Positions 18,692 through 27,912 of a stretch of DNA of 54,517 nt are shown piece after piece. The notes under the pieces are model-generated. The model was not told the DNA's origin. It saw only the letters and a list, made by a program, of their open reading frames with translations, and did not search any database. Numbering within the stretch: the stretch's first letter is position 1; each line of letters opens with the position of its first letter. Both the position numbers and the translations under genes were made by a program. Source of the DNA: a virus; the IMG/VR virus record IMGVR_UViG_3300035698_024406, positions 1 through 54,517 of that record; one strand, 5' to 3'.

Positions 18692-19867
18692 ATGCCGATT
18701 ATAAATAGTTTACTAGATAACGACATGTATAAATACTCGATGATGTTAGCAGTTTTACATTCACAACCCGGGGTTGACGTAAGTTATAAATTTGTACTGA
18801 GAAATAAAAATATTAACTTATGTTATTTGATAGATAGAATCAACGAAGAAATAAAACATTTATGTTCACTAAAATTTACAGAAGATGAATTGCAACATCT
18901 TAACTCTCTATCTTTCCTAAAACAAGACTACATTGACTATCTAAGAAATTTCTCATTGAACGAAAAATTTATAAAAGTATACGAAGCTAATAACAAATTA
19001 GAAATTAGAATACATGGTCCTTGGTTCCATACTATTTTGTTCGAGGTACCAGTTTTAGCAATTGTTAATGAACTATATTTCAAATCAACTGAAACTATAC
19101 TAGATATAGAGAGAGGTAAAGAAAATTTAAATAAGAAACTAGAGAAGATAGCACATATACATAATTTTAGATTTGCAGACTTCGGAACCAGAAGGAGATA
19201 CTCTCATAAATGGCAAGATGAAGTAATACATACAATCCTGAATAATGAATTTAGAAAATACGGAATGAGATCTAAATTTGTTGGTACCTCTAATGTTTAC
19301 TTTGCTAAAAAATATAACATAAAACCTATTGGTACTATGGCCCACGAGTGGTTCCAAGGATTCCAACAAGCAAAGTTTACCAGTATAAGTAATTTTCAGA
19401 AGACAGCTCTAGACTATTGGGCCAGAGAATTTAGGGGAGAATTAGGAATAGCATTAACAGATACTATTAGTATGGATTGTTTTTTAAATGATTTTGATTT
19501 ATACTTTGCAAAGTTATTTGATGGTTGCAGACAAGATAGTGGAGATCCTTTTTTGTGGGGTGAAAAACTCATAGACCATTATGTTAAATTAGGGATAGAT
19601 CCTAAAACTAAACAGGCTGTATTTAGTGATGGTTTAGATGTTGACCTAGCTATTAAAATTTTATCAGAATTTGATGGTAGAATAAAAGTTAGTTTTGGAA
19701 TCGGAACCCGGTTAACGAATCATGTTGGTAGAGAACCATTACAAATTGTTTTAAAGATGTACCAATATGACGGAAAACCTGTTGCAAAGATAAGTGATAG
19801 TCCTGAAAAATCTGTATGTGAAGATAAACAGTATTTAGAATATTTAAAAAATGTGTTTAAAATATAA
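18692..19867 (+). CDS. pncB: Nicotinate phosphoribosyltransferase, 391 aa
   Basis: Joins nicotinate and PRPP to nicotinate mononucleotide. The sequence covers the full PncB length of about 400. It begins SLLDNDMYKYSM, typical of the family. Motifs include FADFGTRRRYSHKWQDEV, GTSNVYFAKKY, GTMAHEWFQGF (with the phosphorylated-His position of PncB), CRQDSGDP and FGIGTRLTN. Ribosome site AAGGAG. All five Trp are TGG. Together with nicotinamidase it recycles nicotinamide. The later steps to NAD (adenylation, amidation) would need host enzymes or phage genes outside this window. Confidence 0.95.
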   Translation: MPIINSLLDNDMYKYSMMLAVLHSQPGVDVSYKFVLRNKNINLCYLIDRINEEIKHLCSLKFTEDELQHLNSLSFLKQDYIDYLRNFSLNEKFIKVYEANNKLEIRIHGPWFHTILFEVPVLAIVNELYFKSTETILDIERGKENLNKKLEKIAHIHNFRFADFGTRRRYSHKWQDEVIHTILNNEFRKYGMRSKFVGTSNVYFAKKYNIKPIGTMAHEWFQGFQQAKFTSISNFQKTALDYWAREFRGELGIALTDTISMDCFLNDFDLYFAKLFDGCRQDSGDPFLWGEKLIDHYVKLGIDPKTKQAVFSDGLDVDLAIKILSEFDGRIKVSFGIGTRLTNHVGREPLQIVLKMYQYDGKPVAKISDSPEKSVCEDKQYLEYLKNVFKI

Positions 19868-19876
19868 GGAGAAATT

Positions 19877-20071
19877 ATGAGTGAAAATTCAAGTAGTAGT
19901 AGCAGCGGAGTAGGATTCTTTGGATTATTAACAATAGCTTTTGTTGTTTTAAAACTTACCAAAGTTATAACTTGGAGTTGGTGGTTAGTTTTATTACCAG
20001 CTTATGGTGGGCTAGGATTATGGATCCTATTTATACTAATTATCCTTATTTTAGCTAGAGTAATAAATTAA
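19877..20071 (+). CDS. Small two-pass membrane protein, 64 aa
   Basis: Ser/Gly-rich start (SENSSSSSSGVGF), then two hydrophobic segments, about 15-35 and 38-61 (VITWSWWLVLLPAYGGLGLW between). This composition is common in small phage and plasmid membrane proteins. AAGGAG precedes ATG 19877. Four Trp, all TGG. Function unknown. Confidence 0.7.
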   Translation: MSENSSSSSSGVGFFGLLTIAFVVLKLTKVITWSWWLVLLPAYGGLGLWILFILIILILARVIN

Positions 20072-20093
20072 AATAAGGAATAGGAAGAAAATT

Positions 20094-20735
20094 ATGACTT
20101 TACCAACAAAAGAAGTAATAAATGAAAAATATGACATAAAATGTAGTAAGGATCAATTAAAAATCATAGATCGTGCTTTACGAATCTATTTCAGATTACT
20201 ATGTGGTCAATTTGATATAGCTTTTGAGGATTTTAGATATGATGATAAACTATTTGAAAAACTCAATCCAGCTCAACAATTATTAGTTAAACATATACAA
20301 ACAACTAATAAATTAAATGAAATGTTTGGTCAATCAGAAAATACAGAGATAGCATTTGATATGCATCAGGTAATTAGAAATTTATTTTATAAAGAAGATG
20401 GAAGAACGAGCGGTGGTGTTGATTCATCTGTTACAAAATTAGGAAAAGAAGATTTGATCGAAGTGAAAATAGTGAAATTAAAGTCTACCTTTCTAAAAAA
20501 TAATAAGGATGAGTGTGATTTGGTTTGTGATGATTGTTTCAAAGAGATGCCTATTACTAAAGATAGTGAAGTAGTTAATAGGTGTGGACAAATAAAGATA
20601 AATGTAGACGGTAAGTTATTGTCTTTTAGAGATGTCTTCGATATACCAGAGGTATGAGACCAGGTTAACAACGAGATAGATAAAGAAATAGTAGATCGTA
20701 TCAGAAAAATACAAAAGGAATATCAAAATGAATAA
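20094..20735 (+). CDS. Conserved-looking two-part phage protein, 213 aa
   Basis: Open to TAA at 20733-20735 with a single TGA at 20656 read as Trp (DIPEVWDQVN); without it the protein would lose 25 residues. The N-terminal half (FDMHQVIRNLFYKED) resembles small phage proteins. The second half has CDLVCDDCFKEMP, a Cys cluster, and looks like a separate module joined to it. Its stop overlaps the next ATG by 8 nt. First TGA-containing gene of the plus-strand block. Confidence 0.6.
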
Positions 20736-21651
20736 AGAAATGTTTGTTAGAATAGTCAATGGAATAAAAGATCAAAGAGAAAAAGAAGAAAAATTCAATA
20801 AGGCTCTTGAAAGTTTACACCCCGATAACACAGCTATGATTTTTTTCCCTAATGCTTTTGAAAAAATTATATTTGATATTTTAAAAGATTTCTTCAAATA
20901 TGAAGGGGATTGGTTGGATTGGTGGATCTATGAAAATAATTATGGTGAAAAGAAATTAGACTGTGAAGACGAAAACGGAAAAACATTCTATCTTAATACT
21001 GTTGATGCTATATGGAATTTTTTAGTTGAAAATAAAGGAGGAATAAAAACGAAAAAAGAATACAATTTAAATGAATTGAGACACATTGCTGCTAATTTTG
21101 CAATATATACAGCAGAAGTTGGTATGGAAGAAGCAATTTTTGATAAATGGTTTGCTAAAATAGATGAAAATTGGCGTAAAATAGCAAATCAGAACGAAGA
21201 AGATAAACTTGTAGATGTTGAAATTGATATTTCCGATGAAGATTTCTTAATATTTGCTCATCTTGCTCACAAAGATGACATTACTATTAATGAGTGCATT
21301 AGAAAAATATTAGAAAGGTTTATAGAAGAAAAAGGGAATAAAATGGCAGAAATATGTAAAGATTCTTGTCATCATAAAGATGAGCCTTGTTGTGACTTAG
21401 TATATGAAGAAAATATTAAAGAATTTATTAGATTGGTATCAGAAAAATATAAGAATATTACAATAGATTTTGAATATCATTCTGATGGTAATCATTATGA
21501 AATCTGGCATGATCGTGAGGACCTTGAATTTGAAGATATAGAATTTAAAAGGTTTACGGGTAAATTACTATATGATATGTTCCTTTCAAAAGGGTTTTAC
21601 AATTTGTATATGAGTTATGATTATGAAAAAACAAAAATAAGGAGACATTAA
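20728..21651 (+). CDS. Three-part phage protein with RHH-like segment, 307 aa
   Basis: Residues 1-105 match a widespread phage protein type (LKDFFKYEGDWLDWWIYENN). Residues about 165-205 (ISDEDFLIFAHLAHKDDITI, then NECIRKILERFI) look like a ribbon-helix-helix-type module. Residues 205-307 start MAEICKDSCHHKDEPCC and are Cys/His-rich, then mixed alpha/beta. All seven Trp are TGG. Three units that look separate are fused here. Function unknown; nucleic-acid binding by the middle part is possible. Confidence 0.6.
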   Translation: MNKEMFVRIVNGIKDQREKEEKFNKALESLHPDNTAMIFFPNAFEKIIFDILKDFFKYEGDWLDWWIYENNYGEKKLDCEDENGKTFYLNTVDAIWNFLVENKGGIKTKKEYNLNELRHIAANFAIYTAEVGMEEAIFDKWFAKIDENWRKIANQNEEDKLVDVEIDISDEDFLIFAHLAHKDDITINECIRKILERFIEEKGNKMAEICKDSCHHKDEPCCDLVYEENIKEFIRLVSEKYKNITIDFEYHSDGNHYEIWHDREDLEFEDIEFKRFTGKLLYDMFLSKGFYNLYMSYDYEKTKIRRH

Positions 21652-21652
21652 A

Positions 21653-21856
21653 ATGAAGATTAATGTTGAAGAAGTAGTTAAATTGAAAGAACGACTACTC
21701 GAAATCAATAAATATAAACTTGAAGACATCGAATGGTATAGAAACGGTAAGAAACTAGAAATACCAAAAAAGAAAATAGAAGATTTTCTCTATACTGGTC
21801 TCAATAACACTGATTTCGTCACTGGTGAATTTTACGATGAAAACGAACAACCATAA
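21653..21856 (+). CDS. Small early protein, 67 aa
   Basis: Starts 2 nt after the previous stop, with AAGGAG upstream. Lys/Glu-rich and helical. Its end overlaps the metallophosphoesterase start by 20 nt, so translation is probably coupled. No family recognised. Confidence 0.55.
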   Translation: MKINVEEVVKLKERLLEINKYKLEDIEWYRNGKKLEIPKKKIEDFLYTGLNNTDFVTGEFYDENEQP

Positions 21857-22382
21857 AACATTTTTCACTGGTGATACACATTTCAATCATCATAATATCA
21901 TTAAATATTGCAATAGGCCTTTTACTTCTGTTCAAGAGATGAATGAAACTATTATTAAAAATTGAAATAGTAAAATAGGTAAATACGATTTTGTATATCA
22001 TATTGGTGATTTTGCACTTAGTGATACTCTATATTTTTTAGATAAATTAAATGGTCTAATATATCTTATTATCGGTAATCATGATAAGGATATGTTAAGA
22101 TATAAAAAAAGATTTGCTGGTGTATGGAATCTACGGGAAATTAAAATTGAAGATATTCCGATAACATTATGCCATTATGCAATGAGAGTTTGAAATAAAT
22201 CACATTTCAATTCTTGGCATTTATATGGTCATTCACACGGTGGATTAGAACCACAAGGTAAAAGTTGAGATATTGGTGTTGATAATAATAATTTTATGCC
22301 TTTATCTTTCGAAGAAATTAAAATAATTATGAGTAAGAGACCAGATAACTTTAATTTTATAAAAGGGAGGAAGTTATGATAG
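21837..22382 (+). CDS. Calcineurin-like metallophosphoesterase, 181 aa
   Basis: Not open with the standard code; TGA read as Trp gives one full phosphoesterase. Metal-binding motifs are in order: GDTHFNHHN (D13, H15), HIGDFAL, GNHDKD, LCHYAMR and YGHSHGG. The Trp in IKNWNSK, RVWNKS and KSWDIG are TGA, while two others are TGG. The frame ends TGA-TAG, so even the last codon is Trp and TAG is the stop; it overlaps the next ATG. Such phage enzymes cleave phosphodiesters or phosphomonoesters; substrate unknown. Confidence 0.88.
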
Positions 22383-22672
22383 ATTTTAAATACAAAACAT
22401 CTAAAAGTGAAAAAGAAGCATTTGATTATTTAGCAGATAGATTAGGACTAATGATGTCGTGTAGAAATAGAAAAACATTTCAACCTTATACATCTTATGA
22501 TGATCATAGTGTGATTGGAAATATTTATCATTTAGATCAAGCAAACAATTATTGGCTGTCCTGTGAGGGTAAGTTCAAATATAGATTTAATGGTAGGTAT
22601 TGGAGCAGTGAAGAAAGAGAAGCTTTTGGAATTGTTTTACCAAGACTTATATATGGTCTAAAGTTATATTAA
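22376..22672 (+). CDS. Hypothetical protein, 98 aa
   Basis: ATG 22376 overlaps the end of the phosphoesterase; GGGAGG lies upstream. Aromatic-rich C-terminal half (NYWLSCEGKFKYRFNGRYW). Two Trp, both TGG. Last early gene before the IS607 element. No family recognised. Confidence 0.55.
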   Translation: MIDFKYKTSKSEKEAFDYLADRLGLMMSCRNRKTFQPYTSYDDHSVIGNIYHLDQANNYWLSCEGKFKYRFNGRYWSSEEREAFGIVLPRLIYGLKLY

Positions 22673-22747
22673 AAATATAAAGAATTGATAAAATATTTTG
22701 ATAAAAAATGTATTTATTACATATGTATTATTAGACAAGGAGACAAA

Positions 22748-23338
22748 ATGAAAGCTAAAGAAGTACTGAGATTATTACAGATTACAAGACCAACATTATC
22801 TAAATATATAAAGGAAGGTTCTATAACGTCGACAATGTTACCAAACCATAGACATAATTATGATGAAGAATCAGTATACAAATATCTAAATAAAAATGTT
22901 GAAAGAGATACAGTAATCTATAGTAGAGTATCTACATATAAGCAAAAGAATAGTTTAAAAAATCAAACTGAAATGCTAAAACAATATTGTTTTTCTAATG
23001 GAACTAAATTGAATGCGATATATTCGGATATTGCATCGGGTATAAATTTTGACAAGAGAAAGGAATTTTTTAATATGTTGGACAATATTATTGCTGGCAA
23101 AATTAAAAAAGTAATAATTGCTTATAGGGACCGACTTAGTAGAATAGGATTCAGTTTTTTTAAAAGGTTATTTAGTAAATATAATTGTGAAATAGAAGTT
23201 ATATCAGAGATAGGATCTGAAAAATTAGATTCTGAAGAAATATTTGAAGAAATTGTATCATTATTGCATTGTTATTCTATGAAATTATATTCAAAAAGAA
23301 AAGATCCAATTATAAAAAAGATAATTAATGATAAATAA
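22748..23338 (+). CDS. tnpA: IS607 serine recombinase TnpA, 196 aa
   Basis: N-terminal MerR-like helix-turn-helix (residues 1-45, MKAKEVLRLLQITRPTLSKY), then a serine-recombinase catalytic domain. The nucleophile is S59 in YSRVST; conserved AYRDRLSRIGF follows. The C-terminal SLLHCYSMKLYSKR matches the IS607 type. I chose ATG 22748 because AAGGAG lies before it; an upstream in-frame start lacks one. It catalyses insertion and excision through a circular intermediate. No truncation seen. Confidence 0.93.
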   Translation: MKAKEVLRLLQITRPTLSKYIKEGSITSTMLPNHRHNYDEESVYKYLNKNVERDTVIYSRVSTYKQKNSLKNQTEMLKQYCFSNGTKLNAIYSDIASGINFDKRKEFFNMLDNIIAGKIKKVIIAYRDRLSRIGFSFFKRLFSKYNCEIEVISEIGSEKLDSEEIFEEIVSLLHCYSMKLYSKRKDPIIKKIINDK

Positions 23339-24572
23339 TAAAATAGTCAGAACTGAAATACATTATATCAAAAACAATGAAGAATTGTTTGAAACGTGTA
23401 ATAAATCGAAATTATTATATAATAGTGCTTTATATTTATCACGACAGCATTATTTTGAACACAAAAACGACGAAAATACATTAAAAACTTTTTTATGGTA
23501 TAACAATATGTATAAATTATTAAAAAATTCAGACCAATATAAAGCTTTACCGGCCCAAACCAGTCAGGCAATAATAAAAATGGTAGACAGAAATTGGAAA
23601 TCATATAGGAAGTCAATTAAAGTTTATTGACAAGATAGATCAAAGTTTAAAAGTATTCCACGAATACCAAAATATAAAAGAACTGACTATCAAACAGTGA
23701 TATATCCAGGACAGAATATCACAATAAGAAAAAGAGATGGTAAGATCAAGATTCCAAAATCGAGAATTGAATTTAAACCATATAATGTAACTAGAAATGA
23801 TAAATTATTAGAATTGCGAATAGTTCCAGTAAATAATAAGATAAAAGTAGAAATAATTTATGAAAAAGAAATAAGAATAAATAATAATTTAAATAAAGAT
23901 AGAATATTAGGAATAGATCTAGGTTTAAATAACTTAATGGCTATAACTTCAAATCAAGAAGGTATACCGTCTTGCTTGATTAATGGTAGACCATTGAAGA
24001 GTATAAACCAGAATTTTAATAAGAAACTGTCGAAATTTAAAGCTGAATTAGATAAATGTCAACCAAAACAATATCGATCGAGAAGAATCAATGGTCTGTA
24101 TTTTAAAAGAAAAATGAAAATTAAAGACTATTTACATAAAGCAAGTCGATATATAGTTAATTACTGTAAAGAATTAGAAATAGGAACTATAGTAGTCGGA
24201 AAAAATGATGGATGAAAACAAAAAATTAATATTGGAAAAAGAAATAATCAAAAATTTGTTCAGGTTCCATTTAATAAATTGATTGAAATGATACAGTATA
24301 AAGCAGAAGAGTTAGGTATAGATGTTATGTTGACTGAGGAGTCATATACGTCTAAAATAGATCATTTGTCTTTTGAAGAATTAGGAAAACACAAAATTTA
24401 TTTAGGTAAACGTAAGAAGCGGGGTTTATTTCAATCTAATATAGGTAAATTAATAAATGCTGATATAAACGGTGCAATTGGCATTTTAAGAAAAGTAGTT
24501 GGAGATTCTTTCATTGAAGAGATATCCAATAGAGGGCTCGTGTATAGCCCATTTAAAATAAGTTTAGTTTAA
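23328..24572 (+). CDS. tnpB: RNA-guided nuclease TnpB, 414 aa
   Basis: Three pieces join through TGA as Trp near 23629 (KVYWQDR) and 24213 (GKNDGWKQ); Trp is the usual residue in the latter motif. RuvC residues: D197 in GIDLGLNN and D379 in NADINGA. The usual second-site Glu (a VVEDL-like motif) is replaced by VVGKNDGW, and E337/E338 in TEESYTSK is the likely substitute, as in TnpB groups with a rearranged RuvC-II site. No CxxC zinc finger is seen. Ends NRGLVYSPFKI, typical of this type. The protein appears complete, so RNA-guided cleavage is plausible. Confidence 0.9.
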
Positions 24573-24600
24573 TTTATTTTAATAAAGATTTTTAATGTTA
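24450..24600 (+). ncRNA. Probable TnpB guide (omega) RNA region
   Basis: TnpB guide RNAs are made from the 3' end of tnpB and the element's right end. Here the end of tnpB contains the hairpin GGGCT (24534-24538) / AGCCC (24546-24550) with a 7-nt loop, of the kind seen in guide-RNA scaffolds. Exact ends and guide start are not determinable without a defined element boundary. Confidence 0.5.
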
Positions 24601-24654
24601 ATGTTTATAATTATTAAAAATTAATACATGGTCTAACTCTGATTAAGTAGTGAA

Positions 24655-24975
24655 ATGCAAGATAAGATATATTGTACTCCCATAAATGCTACTACTCGGA
24701 GACTTACTGCTCGGTGAAAACCCGAGATAGCACAATATTTAAGTGCGTATCGTAATCTAGATTCCGAAAGATTATTAACTAAACAATTAAGTAGAGAGCT
24801 AGCTAATGCAATTGACTCAGATATCTTATCACTGCTGATAGGTGAACACGACGAAGAAATTAAAAGATTGATGGAAATATCACTTAAATCTACAATATTA
24901 GAAAACAGAGTATTAGATAGACTAGCAGAAGAAACAGCCATCGGTGGTCGGTTTATTATAATAGTTGGAGAATAA
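24655..24975 (+). pseudogene. Fragment resembling a T4-like major capsid protein, 106 aa
   Basis: The frame starts at ATG 24655 (open back to TAA 24634-24636) and ends in TAA, with TGA as Trp in RRLTARWKPEIAQYL. That segment and LDSERLLTKQLSRELANAID resemble the centre of T4-like capsid proteins (RKLKAxWTPELAQDLxAYH and following helices). A full capsid protein is several hundred residues, so this is only a piece. Its C-terminus (STILENRVLDRL, AEETAIGGRFIII) is shared with the next gene. It may be a relic left beside the IS607 element or a deliberately kept short protein. Confidence 0.6.
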
Positions 24976-24981
24976 TTTAAA

Positions 24982-25422
24982 ATGTCGAATTGAGAAAACG
25001 AAACAAACAGGCCTGAAATTACTTTTGGAGATAACAACACCGGTATTTATAGAAATAGTAATGATACTTTAACTATGGTTGCTGGTGGAGTGAATCAAGA
25101 GATGAAGTGGTCAGATATAGCTCTTCCGCGTGTTCGCTCATTGTTTGCGGATATTAGAGCAAAAGAATTTGATAGTGTTCAACCGCTCAACACCCAGATA
25201 ATGGTCGAGGGTGTGACAGATAGTATGAATATAGAGTATCTTCGTGGCGAATTATGTAGAGGTCTCGGAATACCTTTGGAGTTTCTAGGATATGCTGAAC
25301 AACACAATGAATTAAAATTAATGGAAGAAAGTTTGATGTCAACTATACTAGAAGATAAGATATTAGATAGATTGATAGAAGAAACGGCTATTGGTGGTAG
25401 ACACATCATAATAACGGAGTAG
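24982..25422 (+). CDS. Mosaic virion-like protein, 146 aa
   Basis: Starts MSNWENETNRPEI (Trp is TGA) and continues FGDNNTGIYRNSNDTL, a pattern seen at the start of fibre- or decoration-type modules. The C-terminal 60 residues (LMEESLMSTILEDKILDRLI, then EETAIGGRHIIITE) match the end of the preceding capsid-like fragment. It seems to combine pieces of different virion proteins with one shared end. It ends 8 nt before the end of the convergent minus-strand gene. Function unknown. Confidence 0.6.
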
Positions 25423-25430
25423 TAATTGTT

Positions 25431-25805
25431 TTACGTAGATTTACCACCAGGTTTTTCGAGACAAGTCTTACAACCCCTCAAATATCACACATCTTCATAA
25501 ACAAAAATTTTATAAATATTCATGAGATATCTAGACTTTTCTGCACTATTACAATATTCCGATATTTCATCTTTAATATCGTTTGCTACTTTATTCATAT
25601 CACTTTCTTGTGTATCTAAAATGAAAGTAGATGTAGCAATAGGTCTAAAGTTTATAGTTCTACTTACTGGCTTTCAATGAGCCATAAATCAAAAAGGTAA
25701 CTCATTATTTCTACCGAGAATATAGAATTTTTCTAGAATTTTCTGTGTATGATCTATTGACTCGTCTATTGTAGGATTGAATTCATCATATTTTAATTTT
25801 CTCAT
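25431..25805 (-). CDS. Hypothetical protein of the glycan locus, 124 aa
   Basis: Visible only with TGA as Trp (LPFWFMAHWKPVSR, YEDVWYLRGC). AAGGAG precedes ATG 25805. Mixed composition, with a Lys-rich start and two Cys near the C-terminus (RGCKTCLEK). It is the last gene of the glycan locus in transcription order, converging with the mosaic gene. No family recognised. Confidence 0.65.
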
Positions 25806-25808
25806 TAT

Positions 25809-27902
25809 CTACTCCTTTTCACAAATTATTAATTCTTTTTCATAATGTTTCAATTTATTTATAGTTATTTTGAATATGTCGTATTCCATTATTCCTATTT
25901 CACCACTATCCGTTAATATATCAGACAATTGTAATATAAAATCAAATCTCTCGTTATTCAACTTAGAACCATCAAACTCTACTAAAACATCATTATCTAA
26001 TAGTTCTTGATCCATTATAATCTTTTCACTTAAATTTATAATGGTGTTTTTTTGTTCGTCCTCGATATATTTTCTTATTTCTGATTCTTCTAGATCGACG
26101 TTTATATTAGAACATCAAGGTTCTAATATTAGTAATGACTTATAAGTACAGTTATGTATGATGAATCCTATATTATATTTGTGTGGTATAATAGGTCTCA
26201 ACAGTTTATCGTGCATAACTCTAGAACCTCATTTTCTGTATCATTCTCTGAGTTTTTTAAATCTTAACTGTTTATACTCTTCTGAGTCTTTAGGTTTATA
26301 TCAAGTTGTACCATCGCCTAATGGTATCTCTTTCTCTATCTCGATACCGTCTTTAAATCTGCTACCACGACAGGTCATGTGATATACAAAAGAATCTCTA
26401 CTCTGTATAAGATAATAATTATTTAGTACAAACCGATCGAAGCAATCCGAATCCTCGAGTTCCATTGGTTTAAACATAGGATCATGTCCACCAATTGCTA
26501 AGAAATCTTCTTTATATATTATTCATGGGGCGAACATTCCATTTGTTGTACGACCCCTGGCTTGTTGTTCTAGTTGTGATACTGTATTTTGGAATTCAAT
26601 ATTTTTAAATTCTTGGTCTGTCAAACCAAAATTTATAATTAATTTTTCTGGTCCTGGTGGATGTAAAGGTGGTTCTATCCTAGTAGCACAAACTACTCTA
26701 CCTCTATGTAAATGTTTTATCATATTCTTAATGTAATTTTTTGAAGCTACCATATCTGCATGAAATATACAAAAAATATCTGTTTCACAAAGATTGACCC
26801 CAACATCATATAATATTGTATGTCCAACTCTTTCAGGACCTTCGTTTCTATATAATATTATTTTATCGTCTTTCAATGAATTTAACCAGTCTCAAGTGCC
26901 ATCAGTTGAAGCATCATCTAAAAACACAATAGGGTGTTTTATTTCTATCTCGTTTCTAATACTATTATAAGCCTGCTTCAAGTATGGTAAATTATTTCTA
27001 GAAGGAATGATAAATGATACTTCCTCTGTTTGCCTTTTAGTTTCTATTTGATATATTTTTTCTATGGCTTCTACTGCTCTATTCGTATGTTTTCCAATAT
27101 CCTTAATAATAGGTTCTTTTGGTATTATATTATTGTCTCTTATGTCTATAATCTTTTCGATTAATTCTTCTTTATTATAAACTATATACCCTTTATCTCT
27201 TGTTTTACGACTGTAGAAATTCTTATCGTCTGCATATTTCCAGTATTCGTATTGTTTATTTTTTTCTTGAAAGACGAAGATAGTTGGGATCCCTAATAAG
27301 ATAGCCTCAGTTCCACTACTAGACAAGTCGGTAATTACGATGTCGGCTTCACTCAATAAATCTATATTTGAATCATTTTTCCTAGAGGCGACTCCATGTT
27401 GTTTTGTTTTCAAAGTGTATCCTAGAGTTTTAAAGTAATCTATTAGTGGTAGAACAATATTATCTGCATTGAGTTCCTCGTTGAATGTCGGAAGATATGC
27501 TATAACTTTGTGTCCTTTGTTTGGTTTGTATTTATCAAATTTCGGATAAGCAACAGTAGGCATAATAGGTGCACCGTTACCTAAAATACTTTTTACCTCG
27601 TCTCTTAATTCTTCCGTAGTTGGTATAAAGTATTTAACCCTCAATAATCTTTCCCAAAATACGTGATCCTTATCATGCATGAAATGAACACCTTTAGTAT
27701 CCATTATACTATGTGGAAATAATATTCTCGGCGAAGTACAATCTTCAACAGGAACATCGCCCACTAATGTTAGATCACAAGGAGCGTTTAAATAAGTATT
27801 ATCTATTACAGTATGTCCTTTTTGTTTAAGTTTAGTTATTATAGGTTCCAAAAAAGGCAACATATGTTTTTCGTATGGTCTGAGTCCAATTCCAACAATC
27901 AT
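25809..27902 (-). CDS. Fusion of glycerophosphotransferase-like and GT2 domains, 697 aa
   Basis: Two domains: residues 1-280 resemble CDP-glycerol glycerophosphotransferase or capsule-transferase types (ADIVITDLSSSGTEAILLGI, and IPTIFVF), and from about 294 a GT2 family glycosyltransferase begins (VSFIIPSRNNLPYLKQAY, then FLDDASTDGTWDW, HADM and a GGHDPMF motif). Three TGA at the joins are Trp. The start MIVGIGLRP at 27902 has GAGG upstream; an ATG 30 nt earlier lies inside the upstream gene. It likely adds sugar or polyol-phosphate units to the glycan. Confidence 0.82.
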
Positions 27903-27912
27903 TATTTTCCTC

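Larger units (their letters stand above)
22673..24640 (+). mobile_element. IS607-family insertion sequence (approximate ends)
   Basis: Contains tnpA (serine recombinase) and tnpB overlapping by 11 nt, the normal IS607 arrangement. IS607 elements lack terminal inverted repeats and target duplications, so the ends cannot be fixed; the span runs from the previous gene's stop to the start of the capsid-like frame. A 9-bp inverted repeat (ATTTTTAAT / ATTAAAAAT, about 24590-24625) lies near the right end. The palindrome TACATATGTA lies upstream of tnpA. Both genes look intact. Confidence 0.85.
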
